NCBI GenBank assembly: GCA_021155855.1
Contig: JAJNAZ010000022.1
Location: forward strand, 1-37,722
Length of the DNA: 37,722 bases
Reading direction: 5' to 3'
Source: Solirubrobacterales bacterium
Lineage (GTDB): Bacteria > Actinomycetota > Thermoleophilia > Solirubrobacterales > 70-9
Part shown: piece by piece, positions 8,379 to 16,417 of the stretch
Numbering within the stretch: the stretch's first letter is position 1
Layout: every line of letters starts with the position of its first letter
Notes under the pieces: generated by a model
Told to the model about the DNA's origin: nothing
What the model saw: only the letters and a program-made list of their open reading frames with translations
Databases searched by the model: none
Position numbers and translations under genes: made by a program

Positions 8379-8616
8379 TCCCCGAGGTTGGTCGCCTCGA
8401 TCGTGACCTCGCTGTTCTGGTCGACGTGCAGCGTCGGGCCTGGAATGGAGCCGTTGTAGCCGAGCATCCGCACCTCGGCGTCACCGCTCCGCTTCCGCAC
8501 CGGCTGATCTCGATCTCGTGGGACTGGCCGTCACGGAGGCGAACAACCTCGGAGCTCCGCGCCTGGTCCAGACCCTCGACGTCGGTGGTGAAGTTGACCT
8601 CGTGACGGGTGTGCAT
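8379..8616 (-). pseudogene. N-terminal stump of a multicopper oxidase
   Basis: Reading leftward from ATG 8616 (behind an AGGAGG site at about 8622-8628), the first frame gives MHTRHEVNFTTDVEGLD. Near 8500 the homology moves to another frame, which reads MLGYNGSIPGPTLHVDQN and then TIEATNLGD. The NGSIPGPTL motif is the hallmark of the first cupredoxin domain of multicopper oxidases. After TNLGD, where the copper-binding HWHG should follow, the homology ends. The gene is therefore both frameshifted and truncated, with no copper ligands left. It lies directly downstream of the monooxygenase. Confidence 0.75.
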
Positions 8617-8631
8617 CTCGTCCTCCTTGGG

Positions 8632-9741
8632 TTACGAAGTTGCCTCGGCCAGCGCCTCGGACCCGGCCGGGGCGTGCTTGGTCGCCTCGATTCGATCAGC
8701 CAGGAAGGCGGCGTCATCGCCAACCCAGCCGAGCAGCGCCGAGGTTCGCGTGTGCTGCCACGTCATCCCGAGCAGATATAGGCCGGGCGAGCCGGTCACA
8801 CCGCGCACGTGCCGGACTTGGTCCCGCTCGTCCTTGACCTCGGGCACCTCGATCCATGAGTGATCGATCCGAAAGCCCGTCGCCCAGACGACGCCGTCGT
8901 AGTCGACAGACTCGCCGCCCTCGAAGGTGATCGTCCGGCCACTGGCATCAGTCACTCGCGGACGGACGGCAACCCCATGACGCCGCAGCTCGCGCAAGCC
9001 TCCACCGATGACCACATCACGCTGCGAGAGGCGCTGACCGAGCCGCGATGACACCGGCACGCGGGCAAGCCTGGTTGCGGTCAGCCACCACCAGATGTCG
9101 CGGCCCAGCGGTCGCTGCGGCAGCGTCGGCAGTTTCTGTCCGACGGCGATCTCGACGTCGCGGGAGTCGGCCAGTTCGAGCGCGATCTGCTGCCCCGAGT
9201 TGGCCCCGCCGGCCACAAGGATTCGTCCTTCGGGCAGATCCTCGGGGCTCTGATAGGAAGCGCTGTGGAGCTGGCTCAGCTCGGGATCGAGCTCGTTGGC
9301 GATCGGCGGCGTGAAGGGCACCTGGAACGGACCGGTGGCGACGACCACTTGGTCAGCTCGAATCTGACCGGTCGTCGTCTCGGCGAGATATGCGCCGTTG
9401 TCGGTCCGAGTCAGGCGGGTCACGGTCGTATCAAGGCGCACCGGTAGCTCGAACTTCTCGACATAGGTCTGCAGGAAGTCGGCGACGTCGTCCTTACCTG
9501 GGTAGGCCTCGCGCTCGGCCGGGAAAGGCATCCCCGGCAGGCTGTTGTAGCGGCCCGCGGTGAACAGCTTCAGCGACTGCCAGCGCGAGCGCCAGATATG
9601 GCCGACCTCGGGGTTGGCGTCCGCGATCACAGACGAGAGCCCGCGCTCGGCGAGGTAGTAGCCCATCGCCAGCCCGGCTTGCCCCCCGCCAATGACCAAG
9701 ACATCGACCCCCTCGGTGACCACCGAGTTGTCGTTTGTCAC
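8632..9741 (-). CDS. FAD-dependent monooxygenase / CzcO-like oxidoreductase
   Basis: This 369-residue flavoprotein has the N-terminal FAD-binding Rossmann motif VLVIGGGQAGLAMGYYL (GGGQAG at 18-23). A second nucleotide-binding motif, GGANSG, at about 178-183 serves NADPH, and ATGF lies in the C-terminal third. This layout matches the flavin monooxygenase / CzcO family, which oxidises small organic or sulfur compounds with NADPH and O2. Relatives often occur near metal-resistance genes. It heads a minus-strand set followed by the multicopper oxidase stump. The length is normal and no residues are obviously missing; the substrate is unknown. Confidence 0.85.
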   Translation of the reverse strand: MTNDNSVVTEGVDVLVIGGGQAGLAMGYYLAERGLSSVIADANPEVGHIWRSRWQSLKLFTAGRYNSLPGMPFPAEREAYPGKDDVADFLQTYVEKFELPVRLDTTVTRLTRTDNGAYLAETTTGQIRADQVVVATGPFQVPFTPPIANELDPELSQLHSASYQSPEDLPEGRILVAGGANSGQQIALELADSRDVEIAVGQKLPTLPQRPLGRDIWWWLTATRLARVPVSSRLGQRLSQRDVVIGGGLRELRRHGVAVRPRVTDASGRTITFEGGESVDYDGVVWATGFRIDHSWIEVPEVKDERDQVRHVRGVTGSPGLYLLGMTWQHTRTSALLGWVGDDAAFLADRIEATKHAPAGSEALAEATS

Positions 9742-10367
9742 GCGACGAATTTAGCGACTCACAATCGGCAAGTGAGGACGCGGCTGCCGGCCTCAGTCAA
9801 GACTCGAAGGCGCCTCGTGCTCATAAGGGATCCGACTAAGCGAGCGCCCGGGCGTTCGTTGGGCCCTTTCTCAGAGATGATGGAGACTCAAGCGAAGCAG
9901 GAGCCCGTCCGGCAGATCAACCCGCTGTCGCTTTCGCGTGAAGGCGAGCGTCAGCGGGGCCCGCCGACCCGGTCCGCTCGCTCCCGCTTCGGACGAGGAC
10001 CGGGAGCCACGGCATCCACGAATAGCGTTCGGCTACCCGTACGGGGCGATACCAGACGCCCACTGGCGCGGCGTCTAGGCGGCCGTCGCCCGGCACTAAT
10101 CCGGTCTCGGCTCCGCCAGCGGATCGGGCACCGCGCGCGAGGTCGCGGCTGCCATCGGACCTGATCACGATGCAGCCGACGTAGCCCGCGACAATCGGAG
10201 CCAGGCTTACGACCGCGTGCACGTCCTCGCCAGCGTTGGCGAAGTAGGCGCCGGTGCCCTGCGGACCAGGAGCCGTTGACGAGGGTTCCAAAGCGTCTGG
10301 CCGCCAATGCGGTTACGGACCAAGAGCCCTTGGGTAGAGAGCGGGTGGGCGAAGGAACGGAGAGACA
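9742..10367. other. 626-base stretch without a convincing gene
   Basis: This stretch holds the second copy of the hairpin repeat (9976-10028). A minus-strand frame at 9917-10291 reads protein-like text such as GTGAYFANAGEDVHAVVSL and GYVGCIVIRSDGSRDLA. I do not recognise a family and see no good ribosome site, so I do not call a gene. It may be the remains of one. Confidence 0.4.
9976..10028 (+). repeat. hairpin repeat, copy B
   Basis: This is the partner of the element at 7377-7429. The stem here is GCTCCCGC (9980-9987) with CCGGGAGC (10000-10007), seven of eight pairs retained, and the same 12-base loop length. The two copies bracket the minus-strand monooxygenase / multicopper oxidase / SRPBCC block. 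Confidence 0.75.
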
Positions 10368-10523
10368 ATGATCATCCTCGGCATCGTTCTGATCATCCTC
10401 GGAGCGCTCCTCGATATTGGGATCCTCTACACGATCGGGGTGATCCTTCTCGTGGTCGGCGTCGTCCTCTGGATCTTGGGAGCGATCGGACGTCCCGTCC
10501 TCGGGCGCCGGTACTACTACTGA
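10368..10523 (+). CDS. DUF6131-like hydrophobic mini-protein
   Basis: This 51-residue gene has two near-continuous hydrophobic helices (MIILGIVLIILGALLDIG and TIGVILLVVGVVLWILG) and a short GRPVLGRRYYY tail. That pattern, including the aromatic end, is typical of the small DUF6131 membrane family of actinobacteria. ATG 10368 is preceded by GGAACGGAGAG. The function is unknown. The gene stands alone, with non-coding sequence on both sides. Confidence 0.75.
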   Translation: MIILGIVLIILGALLDIGILYTIGVILLVVGVVLWILGAIGRPVLGRRYYY

Positions 10524-10687
10524 CGGGTGTCGGCCTGGCCTCTGGGTCAGGACGTATTTGCGCAGCGCGCTAGGCGCCGATCTTTCACACACGCTGTCCA
10601 AAAACCCGGCGCGGTCGTGCTGTCGCGGTGCAGTCTGATTCGCGGATAGAGTCGCTTTGCCAAAACCAGCGACAAAGGAGGCACCCG

Positions 10688-10951
10688 ATGCAAGCTGTAG
10701 TCGTTAGGGTCTCGATCGCCGACCGAGAGTCTGCCGAGACCCATTTGCGCGAGAACGTGGTGCCGGGCGTATCGCAGGCTCCAGGGTTTGTAGCCGGGCA
10801 CTGGACATATAAGGACGGCACGGGCCTGGCGATGGTTGTGTTCGAGTCCGAGGAAGCCGCCAACGGAATGAGCGAACGGGTCCCGTCGATGCTCCCTGAC
10901 GGAGTCACCCTCGAGGACGTCGAGGTGCGCGAGGTCGTAGCGCACGCCTGA
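10688..10951 (+). CDS. ABM-like (dimeric alpha-beta barrel) small protein
   Basis: This 87-residue protein begins at ATG 10688, seven bases after AAAGGAGG (10674-10681). Its pattern (VVVRVSIADRESAETHL, then APGFVAGHWTYKDGTGLAMVVFESEEAA) matches the ferredoxin-like half-barrel of antibiotic-biosynthesis-monooxygenase and related proteins, which dimerise to form a small catalytic or ligand-binding pocket. No cofactor motif is needed in this family. The gene is monocistronic and the substrate is unknown. An EthD-like or stress-response dimeric barrel is the main alternative. Confidence 0.7.
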   Translation: MQAVVVRVSIADRESAETHLRENVVPGVSQAPGFVAGHWTYKDGTGLAMVVFESEEAANGMSERVPSMLPDGVTLEDVEVREVVAHA

Positions 10952-11106
10952 TCTAGCGGCCTGCGAGCGCCGACAGCCCCCCGTGCCAGGCGACGCGGCC
11001 GCGATCCTCCGCGGGAACGCGGGCCCAGCGTCCGGTCGAACTTGGGCGTGTCGGCTCGCCAATGAGCTTTAGATTCCGGTTGCGGATCCGGCGCTCGGGG
11101 TAGGCG

Positions 11107-11982
11107 ATGCCTGATGTGAACCAGAAGACCAAGCCGACAAAGAAGGCGAAGTCGGAGGACGCAAAGGCCGACGGCGTGCGTCCCGTCGCCGAGACCGGGC
11201 CACGGCAGAAGCTGAGCCGCAAGTTCTTCGAGAGGGAGCTAGCGAGGCTGCAGCGCGAGCTCGTCCTCCAGCAGGAGTACATCAAGGCCCAGGGGCTGAA
11301 GGTAGTCGTGATCTTCGAGGGGCGCGACGCCGCCGGCAAGGGTGGGGTGATCAAGCGGATAGCCGAGCGGACCAACCCCCGTATCGTCCGGGTCGTCGCG
11401 CTCGCCACGCCGACGGAGCGCGAGAAGACGCAGTGGTACTTCCAGCGCTATGTGGCGCACCTGCCCGCCGCCGGGGAGATGGTCCTCTTCGACCGCTCCT
11501 GGTACAACCGCGCCGGGGTCGAGCGGGTGATGGGCTTCTGCACGGCGGCCGAGTACGAGGAGTTCATGCGCTCCGCGCCCGACTTCGAGCGCATGCTGGT
11601 CCGCTCCGGCATCAAGCTGATCAAGTACTGGTTCTCGGTCTCCAACGAGGAGCAGGAACGCCGCTTCCAGGCCCGCGCCAACGATCCGATGCGACGCTGG
11701 AAGCTGAGCCCGATGGACCTCGAGGCGCGCGAGAAGTGGGTCGAGTACTCGCGGGCCAAGGACGAGATGTTCCGCTACACGGACATCAATCGCGCCCCGT
11801 GGTACGTCGTCAACGCCGACGACAAGCGCCGGGCGCGGCTCAACTGCATTCGGCACCTACTCTCGATGGTCCCCTACGAGGACCTCACGCCGCCCCCCCT
11901 GGAGCTGCCGCCGCGCCAGCCCGACACGGGCTACGTCCGCCCGCCGCTCGAAGAGCAGACCTTCGTCCCCGAGCTCTACTGA
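11107..11982 (+). CDS. ppk2: polyphosphate kinase 2
   Basis: This 291-residue kinase transfers phosphate between polyphosphate and nucleotides. The P-loop EGRDAAGKGG lies at about 71-80, and the lid/Walker B region DRSWYNRAGVER at 129-140. A Lys-rich N-terminal extension of about 30 residues precedes the core, and the C-terminal TGYVRPPLEEQTFVPELY is normal for the family. Single-domain PPK2 enzymes phosphorylate NDP or NMP using polyphosphate; which class this is cannot be decided from sequence alone. It stands alone with about 150 non-coding bases on either side. Length and motifs are intact. Confidence 0.93.
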   Translation: MPDVNQKTKPTKKAKSEDAKADGVRPVAETGPRQKLSRKFFERELARLQRELVLQQEYIKAQGLKVVVIFEGRDAAGKGGVIKRIAERTNPRIVRVVALATPTEREKTQWYFQRYVAHLPAAGEMVLFDRSWYNRAGVERVMGFCTAAEYEEFMRSAPDFERMLVRSGIKLIKYWFSVSNEEQERRFQARANDPMRRWKLSPMDLEAREKWVEYSRAKDEMFRYTDINRAPWYVVNADDKRRARLNCIRHLLSMVPYEDLTPPPLELPPRQPDTGYVRPPLEEQTFVPELY

Positions 11983-12145
11983 GCGGGGCGGCCGCGGGAT
12001 ACGGAGCGGGTTGAACCACCGAAAGCTCGGCCCTCCCACATGCGATGGCACCACACGGATCGGTTCGCTCGCTCTCCTTGGCGCGACGCGCGAGAGTCGT
12101 CCTGAGCGGGAGCGGGCCACGAGCGAGCGATACGCCCGCATCGCC

Positions 12146-13123
12146 CTAACCGCTACCTTGGCGCCGGGTGCCGCTCACCGTCTCGCAGCGGCGAACGCGG
12201 TCGCCGCGGTTGATGGCGACAGCGTCTTCGCCGGGGCCGCAATCGATCTGGTCGCGGCCGGACGGATCACTCAAGGTTCCCTTCTTCGCGTTGATCAGAT
12301 CATCGCCACCACCACCGACGAGAACGTCCCTCTCCGGTCCGCCCTCGATGACGTCGTCCCCGCGGCCGCCGCTCATGCGGTCGGCGCCGTAGCCGCCAAA
12401 GAGCCGATCGGCTCCTCCGCGGCCCCTGACGACGCCGTTGCCGCCACCGTCGCGTAGCAACTGGTCGCCGGCGTTACCAACCATGACGTCGTCCTTTGAG
12501 CCGACGAAGGCGCTCTCGATCCCGGTGATGTTGTCGTGCTCTCGGGGGCCGCCGTCGTTGGGGCGTCCGTCGATTTCCAGCCGCAGCGAGTAGCGCGTGT
12601 CGTACTCCGCCAGATCGTGACCCGCTCCGCCCTCGAAGTAGTCGCTTGCGTCCGGGCGCCTGCCGTACTGCGCCCAGCTGTCGTTGCCGCCGCCGCCCAG
12701 GACGCGGTCGGCACCTCTTCCCGGTACGACGGTGTCCGCTCCCTCGCCGCCGCGCATGAGGTCCGAGCCGCGGCCCGCCTCGAGCCGTACCCCGACGGCC
12801 GGATCGAGTTCGGTCGTGTCCGCGGCGTCCGCCTCATCCCCAAGCTCCAGAGCGACGAAGACGAACGGCCCTGGAAGCGAGCAGGAAACCGGAGCTCCCG
12901 CAGTCCCACCGCCCGCGCATCCCTCGCCGGCGACCGTGGGCGCGCCGGCATCCACCAGCGTAATCACGCCATCATCCGCAGTCACCGTGACGGCGTTCCG
13001 CTCGCTCGGCGCCGCGATGTAGCGGACGCGAATGTCGCCGGCCACCTCGACCGTTCCCGCGTGGGCGGCCGTCGGCAGCGCGACCAAGGCGAGCGCTGCG
13101 GCTGCCGCAGCCGCCCTCGCCAT
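12146..13123 (-). CDS. secreted RTX-type calcium-binding repeat protein
   Basis: This 325-residue protein begins at ATG 13123 (GGAGGG at about 13133-13139) with a signal peptide, MARAAAAAAALALVALPTAAHA. A beta-rich N-terminal domain (about 25-110) with a short disulfide-capable segment (GEGCAGGG, VSCSL) follows. Then come many glycine/aspartate nonapeptide-like repeats (GGEGADTVV, GGGGNDSW, GGYGADRMSGGRGDDVIEGG) that bind calcium and form a parallel beta roll. The end has a Cys pair (DQIDCGPGEDAV, RRCET). It is exported to the cell surface or medium; the activity is unknown. The much longer minus-strand reading to 14155 is not real, since it crosses the flippase gene. Confidence 0.8.
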   Translation of the reverse strand: MARAAAAAAALALVALPTAAHAGTVEVAGDIRVRYIAAPSERNAVTVTADDGVITLVDAGAPTVAGEGCAGGGTAGAPVSCSLPGPFVFVALELGDEADAADTTELDPAVGVRLEAGRGSDLMRGGEGADTVVPGRGADRVLGGGGNDSWAQYGRRPDASDYFEGGAGHDLAEYDTRYSLRLEIDGRPNDGGPREHDNITGIESAFVGSKDDVMVGNAGDQLLRDGGGNGVVRGRGGADRLFGGYGADRMSGGRGDDVIEGGPERDVLVGGGGDDLINAKKGTLSDPSGRDQIDCGPGEDAVAINRGDRVRRCETVSGTRRQGSG

Positions 13124-13242
13124 CGAAAATACTCCCTCCGCGGCTGGACTCGACTCCATGTGGGTGCTTAAACCCGAAGACGCCGCGGTCGGAGCGGGAA
13201 GCCGAACGTGCGTGGGTTCTGCTTCTGTCGGCTGCCGCTCGG

Positions 13243-14388
13243 TTAACCCGCCGGTCGTGGACCCGACCCACCAGCGCTGACGGCGCCGGGGTACGCGACC
13301 CGCACCTTCCCGCGCCCCAGCACCTCGACCTCGTCGCCGGGTGCGCAGGCGGCGATGTCGTGCGCCTCGGTCTGCAGGCGGCGGCGCAGGACCGCCAGGG
13401 CGGGCAGCCCGAGCAACGCCGGAATCAAGAGCAGCAGGCCGCGGTAGGCGATCACGGCGACCGCGGCGTCGGTGACGTCGACCCCGTAGAGGACGAGCGT
13501 GCCGATCAGGGCGCCGTCGACGCCACCGATGCCGCCCGGCAGCGGGATCAGGCTTCCCAACTGGCCGATGATGTAAGCGAGCAACAGCACCCCGACCGGC
13601 GGCACGTCGTTGCCGAAGGCCGCGAAGCAGACGCCGAGCATGGCGACGTCGAAGAGCATGTAGCCGGCGGCGCCGAGGATGATCAGCGGCTCGTAGGAGC
13701 GCAGCAGCGCCAGCGCCTCGTCGACGCCCTCCCCGACAGCTCGAAACACGCGGGCGACCCGGTCGCGCTGCGTGCGTTGCGCCAGCCTGCCCGCCGCCCA
13801 GCGCGCCCCGAGCGCGAGCGAGATCAGCAGGGCTCCCCCGAGCGCGGGAACGATCCCGTAGAGCACGCTCGGAGCTCCGGACAATGCACCCGTGGCCAGG
13901 GCGATGCCGCCGAGGGTGAGGAAGCCGACGTTGGCGAGGCTGGTGAGAAGAAAGAAGGCGACGGTGCGGCGGGCGATGTGGCCGACCGCGACCCCCCCGC
14001 GACGCAGGATCCATGCTCCGAGCGCGAGGCCGCCGGCGCCGCCGACCGAGAGGATCGAGTTCGCGGCCAGCTCGGAGAGACCGATCTCGGCGCTCGTGCG
14101 CCAGCTCATCCGCTGGCAGAACACGGCCCGGAAGACGAGCACATAGGACGCGCACGAGAGCACCTGCAGGCCGGCCGCGACCACCAGCAAACCCGCCTCT
14201 GCGCCCGCGAACCGTTCCCTCAGCGACGCCAGGCCCGGAACCAGGACGACGACGGCGACCACGACCACGGCGACCGCCGCCAGCACGAGCAGCGAGTGGC
14301 GCAGCCGCGATGAGGAGAACTCCTCCGGAAGCGGCTCCGCCTCGACCGTCTCGAGGTAGTTGACGGTGAAGGAGGGCGTCTCAGGCAC
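13243..14388 (-). CDS. UPF0104 / lysylphosphatidylglycerol synthase-type flippase domain protein
   Basis: This 381-residue integral membrane protein has about eight helices after a 30-residue cytoplasmic start. Diagnostic stretches are SELAANSILSVGGAGGLALG and the region GQLGSLIPLPGGIGGVDGAL, the conserved PGGxGxxEG-like loop of the UPF0104/MprF flippase family. Such proteins move lipids or lipid-linked molecules between membrane leaflets. The MprF synthase domain is absent. Its soluble C-terminus ends in a short extension (GDEVEVLGRGKVRVAYPG). It lies 35 bases downstream of the NYN gene, so the two may be cotranscribed. Confidence 0.85.
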   Translation of the reverse strand: MPETPSFTVNYLETVEAEPLPEEFSSSRLRHSLLVLAAVAVVVVAVVVLVPGLASLRERFAGAEAGLLVVAAGLQVLSCASYVLVFRAVFCQRMSWRTSAEIGLSELAANSILSVGGAGGLALGAWILRRGGVAVGHIARRTVAFFLLTSLANVGFLTLGGIALATGALSGAPSVLYGIVPALGGALLISLALGARWAAGRLAQRTQRDRVARVFRAVGEGVDEALALLRSYEPLIILGAAGYMLFDVAMLGVCFAAFGNDVPPVGVLLLAYIIGQLGSLIPLPGGIGGVDGALIGTLVLYGVDVTDAAVAVIAYRGLLLLIPALLGLPALAVLRRRLQTEAHDIAACAPGDEVEVLGRGKVRVAYPGAVSAGGSGPRPAG

Positions 14389-14423
14389 TGGCGGGCCGCC
14401 AACATTAGCCGCGCTGACATTCG

Positions 14424-14798
14424 CTAAGCGGGGTCGATTCGGTCGCGGAATCCCGCCGCGGGTTCGACCGTTGCACCCAGGCCGTGGACGAGGTCGGTGA
14501 GCACGTGGTCGGAGGTGACGACCCGGATCGAGCGCGGATCCGGATCGGCCCGCACGCGGCGGACGATCTCATCATCGGCGGCGTTGGGTCCAGGCGCCGG
14601 CGCGTGCGCGATCTCGATCACCGGCGAGGCGATCGGCGGCCGGGGCCTGCGCTCGAAGACGACGGTGACGTCGTCGCCGCTGGAGGCGGACCAGCGCTCG
14701 AGCCGATCGACCAGAAGAGCCATCGCCCGGTCACGGTCGCGCCACCAGCCGTCCGGCCGGCTCCCGATCACGTTCATGCCGTCGACGAGGAGCCGCAT
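14424..14798 (-). CDS. NYN-domain (YacP-like) putative RNase
   Basis: This 124-residue protein opens with LLVDGMNVIGSRPDGWWRD, the PIN/NYN metal-binding start, then has NAADDEIVRR and a strand ending VTSDH. Together these give the acidic cluster expected of a metal-dependent RNase of the NYN/YacP group. I prefer ATG 14798, which starts directly at the domain; an in-frame GTG at 14843 would add 15 residues without a good ribosome site. It is immediately upstream of the flippase gene on the same strand. The target RNA is unknown. Confidence 0.8.
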   Translation of the reverse strand: MRLLVDGMNVIGSRPDGWWRDRDRAMALLVDRLERWSASSGDDVTVVFERRPRPPIASPVIEIAHAPAPGPNAADDEIVRRVRADPDPRSIRVVTSDHVLTDLVHGLGATVEPAAGFRDRIDPA

Positions 14799-14947
14799 CG
14801 GCCCAGGATCGCAATAGACGACGGTCAGCGCCGCGCCGGGCACGTGGGGAAGGGCGGTCGGGGTTGACGCCGCCGCGGAACCCGGCTACGGTCGACTGGT
14901 CGTCTCGGACTTGGAGCGGCCTGGGGGGTGGGAGGTCCGGACCACAC

Positions 14948-16195
14948 TTGGCTCGTCGTTGCATCAACCCCAACCCGGCTCACATCGGCGCGCATTTCGC
15001 GGCCGTGCGAGGCTGCGGGCCCCGGACCGGGCTGGGCGTGCTACTCGCGGCCCTAGCCCTCCTCGCATTGGCGCCGCCGGCGCTCGCCCAGGTCAGCTTC
15101 AGCGGCCCGACCAACTTCCCGGCCGACCAGCGCCCCCGCTCGGTGGCGGTCGGCGACTTCAACGCCGACTCCGATCCCGATATGGCGGTCGCGAACGCCT
15201 TCTCCAACGACGTCTCGGTGCTGCTCGGGGGGTCCGGCGGCGGCTTCAGCGGCCCGACCAACTTCCACGCCGACCAGGGTCCCAGCTCGGTTGCGGTCGG
15301 CGACTTCAACGCCGACTCCGACCCCGACCTGGCGGTCGCCAACAATGACTCCGGCGACGTCTCGGTGCTGCTCGGCGGGCCCGGCGGCAGCTTCAGCGGC
15401 CCGACGAACTTCCCCGCCGGCAGCTCCCCCAGCTCGGTGGCGGTCGGCGACTTCGACGCCGACTCCGACCCCGATCTGGCGGTCGCCAACGACGGCTCTG
15501 ACAACGTCTCGGTGCTGCTCGGCGGGTCCGGCGGGAGCTTCAGCGGCCCGACCAACTTCCCCGCCGACCAGGGGCCGAGCTCGGTCGCGGTCGCCGACTT
15601 CAACGCCGACTCCGACCCCGACCTGGCAGTCGCCAACGCCCTCTCCAACGACGTCTCGGTGCTGTTCGGTAGGGCTGGCGGCGGCTTCAGCGGCCCGACC
15701 AACTTGCCCGCGGGCACGAGCCCCTTTTCAGTCGCGGTCGGCGCCTTCAACGCCGACTCGGAATCCGACCTGGCGGTCGCCAACAACCTCTCAAACAACG
15801 TCTCGGTGCTGCTGAACCGCATGGGAGTCGGCGCGTGTGCCGGTAGCGCCCCGACGATCGTCGGCACGGCGAGGCCCGAGACCCTGCGAGGGACGAACGA
15901 CGACGACGTGATTGCCGGCCTGGGCGGAGAAGACACCGTTGTCGGGCTCAAGGGCGATGACACGGTTTGCGGCGGGGGCGGCGACGACGTGATCCGGGGC
16001 AAGGGCGGCGACGACGAGCTTCGGGCCGGAGGCGGCGACGACCAGGTGACGGCCGGCGGGGGCCAGGACGAGTTGCGCGGAAAGGGCGGCGACGACACCC
16101 TCAAGGGAGGAGACGGAAACGACGTGCACAGGGGCGGGGGCGGCGACGACGATTGCCGGGGCGGGGGCGGCTCGGACAGCAAGCACAACTGCTGA
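14948..16195 (+). CDS. secreted FG-GAP repeat plus RTX-repeat protein
   Basis: This exported protein of about 415 residues has a signal peptide (GVLLAALALLALAPPALAQ). It is followed by five FG-GAP/integrin-like repeats of 49 residues, each reading close to GDFNADSDPDLAVAN with a calcium-binding D-x-D-x-D loop. After a short linker with one Cys come about ten glycine/aspartate RTX-type repeats (GGGGDDVIRGKGGDD), ending DSKHNC. The start is uncertain: TTG 14948 has GGAGGT at 14931-14936, while GTG 15005 begins nearer the signal peptide without a clear site. It is likely a calcium-stabilised surface or secreted protein. The partner is unknown. Confidence 0.8.
   Translation: MARRCINPNPAHIGAHFAAVRGCGPRTGLGVLLAALALLALAPPALAQVSFSGPTNFPADQRPRSVAVGDFNADSDPDMAVANAFSNDVSVLLGGSGGGFSGPTNFHADQGPSSVAVGDFNADSDPDLAVANNDSGDVSVLLGGPGGSFSGPTNFPAGSSPSSVAVGDFDADSDPDLAVANDGSDNVSVLLGGSGGSFSGPTNFPADQGPSSVAVADFNADSDPDLAVANALSNDVSVLFGRAGGGFSGPTNLPAGTSPFSVAVGAFNADSESDLAVANNLSNNVSVLLNRMGVGACAGSAPTIVGTARPETLRGTNDDDVIAGLGGEDTVVGLKGDDTVCGGGGDDVIRGKGGDDELRAGGGDDQVTAGGGQDELRGKGGDDTLKGGDGNDVHRGGGGDDDCRGGGGSDSKHNC
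15098..15820 (+). repeat. five 147-bp tandem coding repeats
   Basis: The five FG-GAP units recur every 147 bases (first two boundaries at 15098 and 15245, at TTCAGCGGCCCGACCAACTT). Neighbouring copies are highly similar at DNA level while the last one has drifted (SESDLAVAN). This suggests recent unit duplication within the gene. Confidence 0.85.
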
Positions 16196-16215
16196 CCGGC
16201 GCCAGCCCGGTCCGC

Positions 16216-16243
16216 TTGACAGAGCGTAATACGGGTGTAGGCT
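16216..16243 (+). promoter_or_regulatory. candidate promoter for the secreted protein gene
   Basis: A perfect TTGACA lies at 16216-16221, and TAGGCT at 16238-16243 stands 16 bases further on. It would start a leader of about 170 bases before ATG 16418. The -35 is exact and the -10 is weak. Confidence 0.45.
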
Positions 16244-16417
16244 GGCCCCGCCACTTTGGAAGGTGGCGCCCCCCCGGGAATGCCCGGGGCGGAAAGGGGG
16301 GCGACTCGCGTGGATGCACGGTACGTTCAAGGCGGCTTCCAAGCTCAGGGTTACGGGCTCAAGGGCGTCGCGCTAACGCGCGGAAGGCCTCGCAAATGAC
16401 AGGAAGGGGATACCCGC
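16244..16417 (+). ncRNA. structured 5' leader of unknown class
   Basis: Between the candidate promoter and ATG 16418 the sequence can form several hairpins. CGCCAC pairs with GTGGCG around TTTGGAA. CCCCGGG pairs with CCCGGGG around AATG, and an enclosing alternative pairs CGCCCCCC with GGGGGGCG. A stem GCGC-TAA-GCGC-type element lies near 16365-16380, shortly before the ribosome site AGGAAGGGGA. It may be a cis-regulatory RNA or simply a stable GC-rich leader. I could not match it to a named riboswitch. Confidence 0.35.

Noticed and set aside
13124-14155. N-terminal extension of the minus-strand RTX frame to 14155
   Set aside because: It runs through the flippase gene in another frame; the signal peptide at 13123 marks the real start.
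16244-16417. Assignment of the leader to the c-di-AMP (ydaO) riboswitch
   Set aside because: Only a short GGGCGACTC resemblance was seen; the conserved core could not be found.
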